Positions 1 through 5,881 of a DNA stretch of 7,133 bases are shown one piece after another (the first letter of the stretch is position 1; each line of letters starts with the position of its first letter). Both the position numbers and the translations under genes were made by a program. The notes beneath the pieces are model-generated. The model did no database searches. It was not told where the DNA came from and was given only the letters and a program-made list of their open reading frames with translations. Source of the DNA: an uncultured Lachnospiraceae bacterium (GTDB lineage: Bacteria; Bacillota; Clostridia; Lachnospirales; Lachnospiraceae); the NCBI GenBank assembly GCA_910577065.1, contig CAJTLD010000128.1, positions 1-7,133 of the forward strand. Direction: 5' to 3'.

Positions 1-327
1 GCTCCCATACAGGTTTTGGCTGGTGCGTTTGAAATAATCGTGATACGTCTGTATCAGGTACATCAGCCCGCGGATTACGATATTCGGGCTCCATACCGAC
101 TGGCTTTCCACCAATACCATTAACCGGCTCCCCACAGAAAAGCCCAGGTCGTTATAGTCCGCATCCACCAGGACATGCTTCATCGTCACGTCCGCAATTT
201 CATCTTCCGTTACTTCCAAGTCTTCCGGGTGCAGAGCCTGGTACAGTTTGAGCAGGTACTTTTTATCCTGGAATAAATTCGTAAATACGCTGTCTTTTAT
301 TTTTCGCTTTGGTATATGCTGCTCCAT
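1..327 (-). CDS. Rpn family recombination-promoting nuclease / PD-(D/E)XK nuclease family transposase, N-terminal part
   Basis: The first 109 codons read from an ATG at 327 and run off the window edge without a stop. The translation opens MEQHIPKRKIKDSVFTNLFQ and continues with DKKYLLKLYQALHPED, then YNDLGF (residues 58-63) and LMVLVESQSVWS (69-80). From memory this is the typical N-terminus of the Rpn/transposase_31-like proteins that are very common in Lachnospiraceae. Likely catalytic residues of the PD-(D/E)XK fold are D60 and the E75-x-Q77 pair, the family's variant of ExK. Family knowledge: Rpn proteins are DNA endonucleases that promote RecA-independent recombination; a role as a true transposase is not established. 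An RBS, GAGGTG at 333-338, sits 5 bases before the ATG, and the gene has its own promoter at 392-420. It is therefore probably not part of the wall operon upstream. The C-terminal part cannot be judged. Confidence 0.85.
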   Translation of the reverse strand, partial: MEQHIPKRKIKDSVFTNLFQDKKYLLKLYQALHPEDLEVTEDEIADVTMKHVLVDADYNDLGFSVGSRLMVLVESQSVWSPNIVIRGLMYLIQTYHDYFKRTSQNLYGS

Positions 328-391
328 TTTAACACCTCGTTCATTTCAATTCTGCGGAAAGCTGGATACGGATTACTTTTGTTATGTTTCA

Positions 392-420
392 ATTATACAA
401 AAAAAAGCCCTTATTTACAA
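392..420 (-). promoter_or_regulatory. Promoter of the Rpn-family gene
   Basis: On the minus strand there is a -35 box TTGTAA (415-420), a 17-base spacer and a perfect -10 box TATAAT (392-397). Transcription would start near 385, giving a leader of about 58 bases before the ATG at 327. The spacer contains a run of eight T (399-406 on the plus strand, read as A). Such a tract can slip during replication, and a change of one base would move the spacer off the optimal 17. No operator palindrome is evident. Confidence 0.75.
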
Positions 421-492
421 TAAAATTACCGTTAAATTTCTCAGAAGCCTTAACAGTTTGTCCTGCGTCTTCACTATTCCCTCCCATTATTT

Positions 493-532
493 TACCCGGG
501 TCTTGCCTGAACATACAGGTAAGGCCCGGGTA
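493..532 (+). other. 17-bp GC-rich hairpin, possible terminator or RNA structure
   Basis: Positions 493-509 pair with 516-532 around a 6-base loop (AACATA). The stem starts and ends with TACCCGGG / CCCGGGTA. Fifteen pairs are Watson-Crick. The other two (501 with 524, 505 with 520) are G-U wobbles if the plus strand is transcribed, but A-C mismatches if the minus strand is. No T-run follows on either strand, so it is not a standard intrinsic terminator. It lies after tagD and before the Rpn promoter, where a terminator of the wall operon would be expected. The wobble pattern instead favours a plus-strand transcript. The structure is certain, the role is not. Confidence 0.6.
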
Positions 533-710
533 TGATGGTTTATGCCGTCATTACAGCGTCATTTATTTTTTTGTCAGTTTCTTCTATTCTCATAAAATGC
601 CTTTTATCCAAAAAAGATAATATTTCATATAACAAACTGTAATAAAAACTTCACGCCTCTTCCCCTGCTCTCTCTTTCATCCCCCAAACTGCCCGATCAA
701 ACCTCCGCCC

Positions 711-1103
711 TCACGCCTTCCCCAGATTCGTCTTAATCTGCGTCGTAGAAATTTCCGGCGTCCGCGGCAGGTACACCACCTCGCAGTGTTCCTTCAAAAA
801 ATCAAACTTCCCTTCCCAGTCGTCCCCCATCACAAACGTATCCACCCGGAACTCCTTCACATCCGAAACCTTCTGTTCCCAGCACGTCTCCGGAATCACC
901 AGATCCACATACCGGATCGACTCCACCATCTTCTTGCGTTCCTCATACGTAAAATAGCACTTCTTCCTCTTCTGTTCCCAGTTAAACTCATCCGTACTCA
1001 CAACGACAATCAAATAATCCCCCAGTTCCTTTGCCCTCCTGAGAAGATTAATATGCCCGTAATGCAGCAAATCAAATGTCCCGTACGTAATAACTTTCTT
1101 CAT
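711..1103 (-). CDS. tagD: Glycerol-3-phosphate cytidylyltransferase (TagD)
   Basis: It makes CDP-glycerol from CTP and sn-glycerol 3-phosphate in the cytoplasm, the donor for glycerol-phosphate teichoic-acid-type polymers. The 130 residues match the usual family length (about 129). The nucleotidyltransferase motif is at GTFDLLHYGHINLL, with H14 and H17 forming HxGH. Further family motifs are RYVD (64-67), MGDDWEGKFD (92-101) and RTPEISTTQIK (114-124), the nucleotide-binding ISTT element. All expected catalytic residues are present. The start ATG at 1103 lies 3 bases after the stop of the upstream epimerase gene. A strong Shine-Dalgarno stretch (AGGAGAGGA, 1110-1118) lies inside the last codons of that gene, so the two are probably translationally coupled. 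It is the last gene of the wall cluster in this window. The two polymerase-family proteins upstream are its likely customers. Confidence 0.96.
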   Translation of the reverse strand: MKKVITYGTFDLLHYGHINLLRRAKELGDYLIVVVSTDEFNWEQKRKKCYFTYEERKKMVESIRYVDLVIPETCWEQKVSDVKEFRVDTFVMGDDWEGKFDFLKEHCEVVYLPRTPEISTTQIKTNLGKA

Positions 1104-1106
1104 CCC

Positions 1107-2177
1107 TTATCCTCTCCTGTTCAAAAACCCGCTTTCAATCATACGGCGAAACATCTCATTAAGCCCCACAGTAGCCTTCCACCCCAGCCCCTGAAGCTTC
1201 GTGCTGTCAAGCCTTATCACCATTTCCGGGTTATACCCAAACGACGCCACATCCTCCGGAATTTCCACCCGGACAGCAACCGGCTTATCCGGATACAGCC
1301 CGCTCACAAGCTCTGCCATCTCCCAAATGGAAACCGCGGTATCCATATTCGTCACATTATAAGCCTCCCCGCTTTCCCCCTTTAACAGCACATACAAAAT
1401 TGCGGCGACCGCATCCTTCGCATAACAATAACTGCGTACCGTATTCCCCTGCGTATGCAGCACAATATCCCGGCCTTCCACCGCGCACCTGGCAAACTCG
1501 GCAAACACGCGCCCGTCCGCATAATCCACGCCCGCGCCAAACGTCTGCGAAAGCCGCGCCATCCTCACCGGCACTCCATACTCCTTCGCAAAAGAAACGC
1601 AAAGGCATTCCACCATCCGTTTCCCCTCCGAATAACTGCTGCGCACACAAAGCGGATCCAGATAACCATAATCCTCTTCCTTAATCCACTCCCTGCCTTT
1701 CTCCGGCGTCCCATACACCTCCAGGGAAGACAGATAAACCATCCCCCTCACCCCTTTGTCCCTGGCAAACTCCAGCACATGCCTCGTCCCCCGGATCGCC
1801 GCCAAAATCGTCTCCACCGGATTCGTCACAAAAAACTTAGAGCTGGTAGGGCTTGCGCCGTGCACCACAAAATCCACCCCGCCCTCATACAAAACCGGCT
1901 CCTCAATCTCTCCAAAATAAAACGAAAGCGCCTCATTCTCCTCCACACCGCCAAACACCCGCTTCACCTTATCCCGGCTCCTTGCCATCCCCACAACACG
2001 AATCCCGGCCCCCTGCACCGCATTCATCGCCAAAAGAGCCAAAATCACCTGAGACCCCAAAAGCCCCGTCGCCCCGGTCACAAACACCGTACTCCCCCGC
2101 AGCAGCCCCGCCAATTCCTCATTTTGCGCAATCTCGCCCATATCCTCTTCCAAAACAGGATCCTCCAGCTTCAACAT
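1107..2177 (-). CDS. NAD-dependent epimerase/dehydratase (extended SDR family)
   Basis: A 356-residue extended short-chain dehydrogenase/reductase. The Rossmann glycine motif GATGLLG is at 35-41 after an N-terminal extension of about 28 residues. HGASPTSS (106-113) is the conserved NAD-contact region. YLSSLEVYG (148-156) supplies the catalytic Ser. The YxxxK pair is Y182-SEG-K186. The later part (VRSYCYAKDAVAAILYVL, 247-264, then EAYNV) resembles UDP-glucuronate decarboxylase/dTDP-glucose dehydratase-type enzymes, so a nucleotide-sugar substrate is likely. The exact substrate cannot be read from sequence. The start ATG at 2177 is supported by AGGAGG at 2185-2190, 7 bases upstream. It lies between a cytidylyltransferase gene and tagD, which suggests it works on a CDP-linked or precursor sugar for the wall polymer. 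A 385-base gap with an inverted-repeat element separates it from the upstream gene. Coding-strand codons look richer in G than those of the polymerase gene. Confidence 0.88.
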   Translation of the reverse strand: MLKLEDPVLEEDMGEIAQNEELAGLLRGSTVFVTGATGLLGSQVILALLAMNAVQGAGIRVVGMARSRDKVKRVFGGVEENEALSFYFGEIEEPVLYEGGVDFVVHGASPTSSKFFVTNPVETILAAIRGTRHVLEFARDKGVRGMVYLSSLEVYGTPEKGREWIKEEDYGYLDPLCVRSSYSEGKRMVECLCVSFAKEYGVPVRMARLSQTFGAGVDYADGRVFAEFARCAVEGRDIVLHTQGNTVRSYCYAKDAVAAILYVLLKGESGEAYNVTNMDTAVSIWEMAELVSGLYPDKPVAVRVEIPEDVASFGYNPEMVIRLDSTKLQGLGWKATVGLNEMFRRMIESGFLNRRG

Positions 2178-2200
2178 CCTTCTACCTCCTAATCCGTCAT

Positions 2201-2230
2201 GCTATCCAAAACAAACTTCTCCTACGTCAA
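2201..2230 (-). promoter_or_regulatory. Weak candidate promoter for the epimerase-tagD pair
   Basis: On the minus strand there is a good -35-like TTGACG (2225-2230), an 18-base spacer and a poor -10-like GATAGC (2201-2206, 3 of 6 matches). It would start transcription near 2194, just ahead of the AGGAGG at 2185-2190. It is listed because the large repeat element upstream may uncouple these two genes from the operon. The -10 is too weak for confidence. Confidence 0.2.
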
Positions 2231-2390
2231 AAACATCCAAAGCAGCTTCTATACCTTCACAGCATCCCATCTCCCCCATCCACAAATACACCAGCGGCCA
2301 AAACCGCAGCCGGCCAGAGGGCAAGGTATGCAGACGGGGCATTGTGCAGGGAATTAGAGTCTCTTAAATATCCCCTACAGCGCCCAGCAA

Positions 2391-2414
2391 TGCCCTGCCA
2401 CGGATGGCAGGGCA
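2391..2414. repeat. Perfect 10-bp hairpin inside the element
   Basis: TGCCCTGCCA (2391-2400) and TGGCAGGGCA (2405-2414) are exact reverse complements with a CGGA loop. The next hairpin begins only one base later (A2415). Confidence 0.9.
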
Positions 2415-2415
2415 A

Positions 2416-2449
2416 GCTGCAACCGCGCCATGGACGGCGCGGTTGCAGC
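2416..2449. repeat. Perfect 14-bp GC-rich hairpin inside the element
   Basis: GCTGCAACCGCGCC (2416-2429) and GGCGCGGTTGCAGC (2436-2449) are exact reverse complements with a 6-base loop ATGGAC. The stem is strongly GC-rich and should be very stable in RNA or single-stranded DNA. No T-run follows on the minus strand, so it is not a simple terminator. Confidence 0.9.
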
Positions 2450-2562
2450 GGTTGCGTCCGCACCCAAAAACCACGCGGGATATTATAGAGCCTCTTATTC
2501 CCTAAACACAGCCCCGTCTGCATACCCTGCCCTCTGGCCGGCGTATATTTTGCCAACACACC

Positions 2563-3330
2563 TCAACGATGCACCCGGTTCATCCTCGGCTCAATCCGGT
2601 TCGTAAGCCCCAGTCCAAACGCCTGTTCATTCTCCTTATACTGCAAAAGCCCGCGGAAAATATAAACATCCTCCGGCGTAGTCACCTTAATATTCCCCCG
2701 GTTCCCCATCACCATATGCGCTTCCTTCCCCTGGCTGCGGATAATCGTACACGCATCTACCATATTCTCATACCGGGATTCCGTCGCCCGGACCGCATCA
2801 TGCGCTTCTAAAATATCCTTCAAATAAAAACTCTGCGGCGCCTGCGCCGCAAACGTCTCCTTCCGGTACGGCACCGTCCCCACCTCTTCCCCGTCCTGGC
2901 TGATAAGAATCGTCTCAAAACAAGGCGTACACGTAATCCCGTTCCCGAACTGCTTCACGCTTAAAATATTATCCCGGATTACCTCATACGATACAAAAGG
3001 CCGCACCCCGTCATGGATCAGTACAACCGAATCCGTCGGGTTCTCACGCTCCGCCGTCTTCAACGCATTATAAATAGAATCCTGCGCCGTCTCCCCGCCC
3101 GGAAGCACCGCCGCCACCTTCTTAAGATGATATTCCCCAATCAAATCTTCCATATACGGAATAAACTGATCCAGTACCGATATATAAATCTTATCAATCA
3201 TATCATGGTACTGGAACAACTGCAGCGTATACACAATAATCGGCTTCCCGTTAATCTCCAGGAACTGCTTTGGGATCCCGGCGCCCATACGCACGCCGCT
3301 TCCCCCGGCAAAAATAATCGCTATATTCAC
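2563..3330 (-). CDS. IspD/TarI-family cytidylyltransferase
   Basis: A 255-residue enzyme that transfers CMP from CTP to a sugar-alcohol or methylerythritol phosphate. The CTP-binding loop AGGSGVRMG (8-16) is followed by IPKQF (19-23). HDGVRPF (106-112), YRKETFAAQAPQSF (155-168) and NIKVTTPED (213-221) are the other IspD/TarI signatures, and all are intact. Sequence alone does not separate IspD (isoprenoid MEP pathway) from TarI (CDP-ribitol). The setting next to a glycerophosphotransferase-family polymerase, an SDR enzyme and tagD favours a wall-polymer donor such as CDP-ribitol or another CDP-polyol. It starts with GTG at 3330 in a GTGA overlap with the stop of the upstream polymerase gene, so the two are translationally coupled. 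The C-terminal tail after about residue 235 (NEQAFGLGLTNRIEPRMNRV) goes beyond the usual family end and has no recognisable motif. Confidence 0.92.
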   Translation of the reverse strand: MNIAIIFAGGSGVRMGAGIPKQFLEINGKPIIVYTLQLFQYHDMIDKIYISVLDQFIPYMEDLIGEYHLKKVAAVLPGGETAQDSIYNALKTAERENPTDSVVLIHDGVRPFVSYEVIRDNILSVKQFGNGITCTPCFETILISQDGEEVGTVPYRKETFAAQAPQSFYLKDILEAHDAVRATESRYENMVDACTIIRSQGKEAHMVMGNRGNIKVTTPEDVYIFRGLLQYKENEQAFGLGLTNRIEPRMNRVHR

Positions 3331-5114
3331 AACGTTTCACCCTCCTTTAATACGCCAAGTTCGGTCCGCTTACAGCCCTCCGGCAAAAAGTCCAGCGCCC
3401 GGCGGCGCGCATTTTCCTCTTTCACACGCTCTAAGCCCGCCCTGACATCCTCCGGCAGTTTCCCAAGCACCAGCCAGTCAATTACACGGTCCGACGCGCC
3501 GCTGTCAATAAAATCAAAATGGCGCTTTACATATTCTTCCACCTTTTCAAACTCAAAATCCTTCCTGCGAAACGCATCCAGAAATTCCGCAAACGTATAA
3601 CATACCTTTCCCGGCGCAGACTCTTCGTAATCCCGGTGGAACCCGCGTGAAAAAGAATACTGAATCTTATCGTACGCAAAAAACATCATCGGCCTGCGCA
3701 TCAGCGAATACTCAAAAATATTCGACGAATAGTCCGTCACCAGAAGATCCGTAATGTAAAACAAATCATTAATATTCGGATATTTCCCCACATCCAGAAA
3801 TTTATCCTGAAACTGCTTCGGAACCGGCACCTTAGAGGATACCCACGGATGCATTTTAAACAAAACCACGTATTCGCTGCCGCACGCCTCGTACAATCCC
3901 TTAAAATCAATCAGTTCGTACGGATAACGCGCAAAACGCTTGCCCCTTCCCCGGTAAGTAGGCGCAAACAGCATCACCTTTTTATCCTTGATCACCGGAT
4001 ATTTTTTATAAAGTTCCTCTGTTTTTTTCTGACGGTAATCCTCCCGCAGAAATTCATCCATCCTGGGCATCCCGGTCGCAAGAACCTGCTCATCGTTAAT
4101 CCCCCATACCTCCGAGAAAAACGGCGCAATATGCTTGGAACCTGCAATCCCGAAATCATACTGCCTGTGGCAGGACGTCGTGCCCGGGCAGCCCATATGC
4201 CCCCAACGGCTGTAGCCCGAAGACTTAAAGCCCGCACCCGCATGCCAAAGCTGGATTAGCTTTGTATCGCCGCCAAGCTTCAGCCAGTCTAAAAGCGGCG
4301 CATGGTCGTCAATAAAAATAATGCCGCTCTGCGCCATCTTCTGAATTAACTCTATCCAGCTTTTTAAACTCTGCGACTCTGCAGCTGCCGAACGCGCGGA
4401 GAACAAAAGACGGTAATCCTTATCCATCCCCCGCTCCCGCATCCGCTCCGAAACCGCCTTTAAGTTCGAAGCAATCGCTTTATTCTGCTCGGACATAAAC
4501 AAAATTGTATTTTTGCGTTTCCCGGCATACAGAGAACGGAAAAACGAATACATCGTCCGCAGGATATTTTTCCTGCTGCCCCAGGTGCTTTTCACGGCAT
4601 TGATCAAATGCACTTTATCCCGCAAATGCGTCTTAACCGGAAACGCCATGGCCGTCTGCCCGGCAGCCAGAATATAAAACCGAAACGGCAATGTATCCGC
4701 GTCTTCCTCCACATAAAACGTCACCGTATAAGAACGGGACTGGTCAGAATACAGAAAATTCCTGGAAAATTCCGACATACTGCCGACAATTGCCGTATCC
4801 GTTTCGCAGTCCGCCATCTGGCAGTCGTCCCTGCATACAATCAGACGGTACTCACCGGAAGGCACACAGGCGTTTTCACCGTTGTTCGTAATATTTAATT
4901 TAAGCCGGAACGTATCGCCCGTCCGGCTTACGACCTTAAATTTCGCCTGGGCGTAATACATCGCGTCCACCGCATAAAAACAGAACTCCCCGTTCCTCTC
5001 TTCCGGCGTCTGATACGTAAGCGTTACATCTATATATAAAAAAATGCGTTCCCATTTTACGGCCGTCACCATCGCCGTAATCCTCTTCTCATCAATATAG
5101 TTCGTCATTGCCAT
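3327..5114 (-). CDS. CDP-glycerol/ribitol glycerophosphotransferase family polymerase (TagF/TarL-like) with extra N-terminal domain
   Basis: A 595-residue, membrane-peripheral enzyme family that adds polyol-phosphate units from CDP-glycerol or CDP-ribitol to a lipid-linked chain. Catalytic-domain motifs are LIQLWHAGAGFKSSGYS (286-302, with the expected catalytic His H291), MLFAPTYRGRGK (381-392), FKMHPW (419-424, H422) and LLVTDYSSNIFEYSLMRRP (457-475). The conserved His and Asp residues are present. Residues 1 to about 170 form a strand-rich domain without predicted membrane segments (for example FRLKLNITNNGENACVPSGE, 69-88). I believe similar domains occur in related proteins, but its role is unknown to me. 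The ATG at 5114 lies 3 bases after the ATPase stop, with GAGG 8 bases upstream. A second ATG two codons later is less well spaced. Whether the substrate is glycerol or ribitol phosphate, and whether it is a primer or polymerase enzyme, cannot be decided from sequence. Confidence 0.93.
   Translation of the reverse strand: MAMTNYIDEKRITAMVTAVKWERIFLYIDVTLTYQTPEERNGEFCFYAVDAMYYAQAKFKVVSRTGDTFRLKLNITNNGENACVPSGEYRLIVCRDDCQMADCETDTAIVGSMSEFSRNFLYSDQSRSYTVTFYVEEDADTLPFRFYILAAGQTAMAFPVKTHLRDKVHLINAVKSTWGSRKNILRTMYSFFRSLYAGKRKNTILFMSEQNKAIASNLKAVSERMRERGMDKDYRLLFSARSAAAESQSLKSWIELIQKMAQSGIIFIDDHAPLLDWLKLGGDTKLIQLWHAGAGFKSSGYSRWGHMGCPGTTSCHRQYDFGIAGSKHIAPFFSEVWGINDEQVLATGMPRMDEFLREDYRQKKTEELYKKYPVIKDKKVMLFAPTYRGRGKRFARYPYELIDFKGLYEACGSEYVVLFKMHPWVSSKVPVPKQFQDKFLDVGKYPNINDLFYITDLLVTDYSSNIFEYSLMRRPMMFFAYDKIQYSFSRGFHRDYEESAPGKVCYTFAEFLDAFRRKDFEFEKVEEYVKRHFDFIDSGASDRVIDWLVLGKLPEDVRAGLERVKEENARRRALDFLPEGCKRTELGVLKEGETL
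3341..3346 (-). promoter_or_regulatory. Ribosome binding site fixing the GTG start of the cytidylyltransferase
   Basis: AGGAGG on the minus strand lies 10 bases before the GTG at 3330, inside the last codons of the polymerase gene. It supports the unusual GTG start, which is followed at once by the conserved first strand and the AGGSGVRMG loop. No ATG lies between the RBS and that strand. Confidence 0.75.
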
Positions 5115-5117
5115 GGT

Positions 5118-5870
5118 TTAATCCTCTTCTGCATCTTCCGTCATCCGGGTATAAATCTTCGAAACCTCATCTATTCCCCCGAACGCCACAATCCTTCCCT
5201 GTTCCAAAATCATAGCCTTATTGCAGATACGCTGCACCTGCTCAATCGAATGGGATACAAACAAAACCGTCGTCCCGCCTTCCATCATCTGATGAATCCG
5301 CCGTTCGCTCTTCCTGCGGAATCTGGTGTCTCCCACGGACAATACCTCGTCCAGAATCAGAATTTCCGGTTCCGCAATCGTCGCAATGGAAAATCCCAGT
5401 TTGGAACGCATCCCCGACGAATAATTCTTAATCGGCACATTGATGAATTTTTTCAGCCCGGAAAATTTGACAATCGCGTCGTACTTTTCTTCCAGGTACT
5501 TTTTGCTGTACCCCAGCATCGATCCATACAAAAAGATATTTTCCCTGCCCGTATACTGCTTGTCAAACCCCGCGCCAAGCTCTAACAGCGGCACAACCTT
5601 CCCTTTTCGGATCACCCTGCCCTCGGTCGGCTTAAACACGCCTGCAATCACCTTAAGCAGCGTACTTTTCCCGGCGCCGTTTAACCCCAAAATCCCCAGG
5701 CGGTCGCCTTTGCAGAGCGTAAAACTGACATCCTTTAGAGCCCAAAACTCATTCTTCTTTAAACTCCTCGTCAAAAGCCGGATCACATATTCCCGCAGAT
5801 CGTCCACGCGCTCCTCGCTCATATTGAATTTCATACCTATGTTTTCGACGATCAATGTTTCTTTTCCCAT
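5118..5870 (-). CDS. tagH: Teichoic acid / polysaccharide export ABC transporter ATPase (TagH/Wzt-like)
   Basis: The nucleotide-binding subunit of the ABC exporter that moves the lipid-linked polymer across the membrane. It has 250 residues. Walker A is GLNGAGKST (62-70). The Q-loop region LLELGAGFD (95-103) has the LELGAGF form typical of TagH/Wzt/RfbE exporters. The signature is YSSGM (150-154). Walker B is LILDEVLSVGD (171-181) with E175. The H-loop is SHS with H207. All catalytic parts are present. The protein ends soon after the ATPase domain, so it lacks the long C-terminal extension of B. subtilis TagH and the carbohydrate-binding domain of some Wzt proteins. It resembles the short S. 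aureus TarH type. It starts 11 bases after the permease stop, with AAGGTG at 5875-5880 as ribosome site. The pair with the permease immediately upstream is the standard TagGH arrangement. Confidence 0.95.
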   Translation of the reverse strand: MGKETLIVENIGMKFNMSEERVDDLREYVIRLLTRSLKKNEFWALKDVSFTLCKGDRLGILGLNGAGKSTLLKVIAGVFKPTEGRVIRKGKVVPLLELGAGFDKQYTGRENIFLYGSMLGYSKKYLEEKYDAIVKFSGLKKFINVPIKNYSSGMRSKLGFSIATIAEPEILILDEVLSVGDTRFRRKSERRIHQMMEGGTTVLFVSHSIEQVQRICNKAMILEQGRIVAFGGIDEVSKIYTRMTEDAEED

Positions 5871-5881
5871 AATACACCTTT

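Larger units (their letters stand above)
328..710. other. Non-coding gap between tagD and the Rpn-family gene
   Basis: This 383-base stretch holds no convincing gene. The open frames seen here (for example 248-535 and 384-620 on the plus strand) have no ribosome site or recognisable protein and overlap the promoter. What it does hold is the Rpn promoter and leader on the left and a GC-rich hairpin at 493-532. From 533 to 710 it is AT-rich with C-runs, and I see no clear structure there. I looked for a hairpin followed by T-run after the tagD stop on the minus strand and found only a very weak 5-bp stem near 600-616, so the wall operon's terminator is not identified with confidence. Confidence 0.6.
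2311..2540 (-). repeat. 230-bp imperfect inverted-repeat element with two internal hairpins (MITE-like or structured RNA)
   Basis: The left arm 2311-2374 and right arm 2477-2540 are each 64 nt and are reverse complements at 55 of 64 positions with no gaps. The outermost 30 positions have one mismatch (CGGCCAGAGGGC..., then GTATGCAGACGGGGC). The innermost end is ATATCCC / GGGATAT. Inside, 102 bases include a perfect 10-bp hairpin and a perfect 14-bp hairpin one base apart, giving a multi-branch fold. Two mismatches become G-U pairs in a minus-strand transcript and none do in a plus-strand transcript, favouring RNA in the same sense as the operon. The outer end lies 22 bases from the stop of the cytidylyltransferase gene. 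It has no coding capacity. It could be a non-autonomous mobile element moved by a transposase elsewhere, an intercistronic processing or attenuation structure, or a non-coding RNA. I do not recognise it as a named family. Confidence 0.85.
2178..2562. other. Non-coding gap holding the inverted-repeat element
   Basis: This is 385 bases between the cytidylyltransferase stop and the epimerase start, in a cluster where other gaps are 37 bases or less. It contains the 230-bp inverted-repeat element (2311-2540). Bases 2191-2310 hold a plain stretch with only a weak promoter candidate, and the epimerase RBS lies at 2185-2190. A 100-codon minus-strand frame (2257-2559, GTG start) crosses the element but follows its symmetry and lacks a properly spaced ribosome site, so I do not call it a gene. 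Confidence 0.7.

Noticed and set aside
600..616. A weak hairpin (CTTTT / AAAAG) downstream of tagD as the operon terminator
   Set aside because: The stem is only 5 A/T-rich pairs with no proper T-run after it on the minus strand, so it is not credible as an intrinsic terminator.
786..1385. A plus-strand frame of 199 codons opposite tagD and the end of the epimerase gene
   Set aside because: It is antisense to intact, recognisable genes and has a low-complexity His/Pro/Leu composition.
1455..2192. A long plus-strand open frame (245 codons) opposite the epimerase gene
   Set aside because: It lies antisense to a gene with full SDR motifs. Its composition is rich in His, Pro and Arg as expected for a shadow of a G-rich coding strand, and it has no ribosome site or family.
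2311..2540. A CRISPR array or tandem repeats
   Set aside because: The repeated units are inverted, not direct, and there are no regularly spaced spacers.
2257..2559. A 100-codon minus-strand frame across the inverted-repeat element
   Set aside because: It starts with GTG and its only Shine-Dalgarno-like bases are about one base from the start. Its sequence is simply the translated repeat, and it has no recognisable domain.
2841..2858. A near-perfect GC-rich palindrome (TGCGGCGC / GCGCCGCA) inside the cytidylyltransferase gene
   Set aside because: It encodes the conserved AAQAPQ motif, its loop would be only 2 bases, and codon choice explains it.
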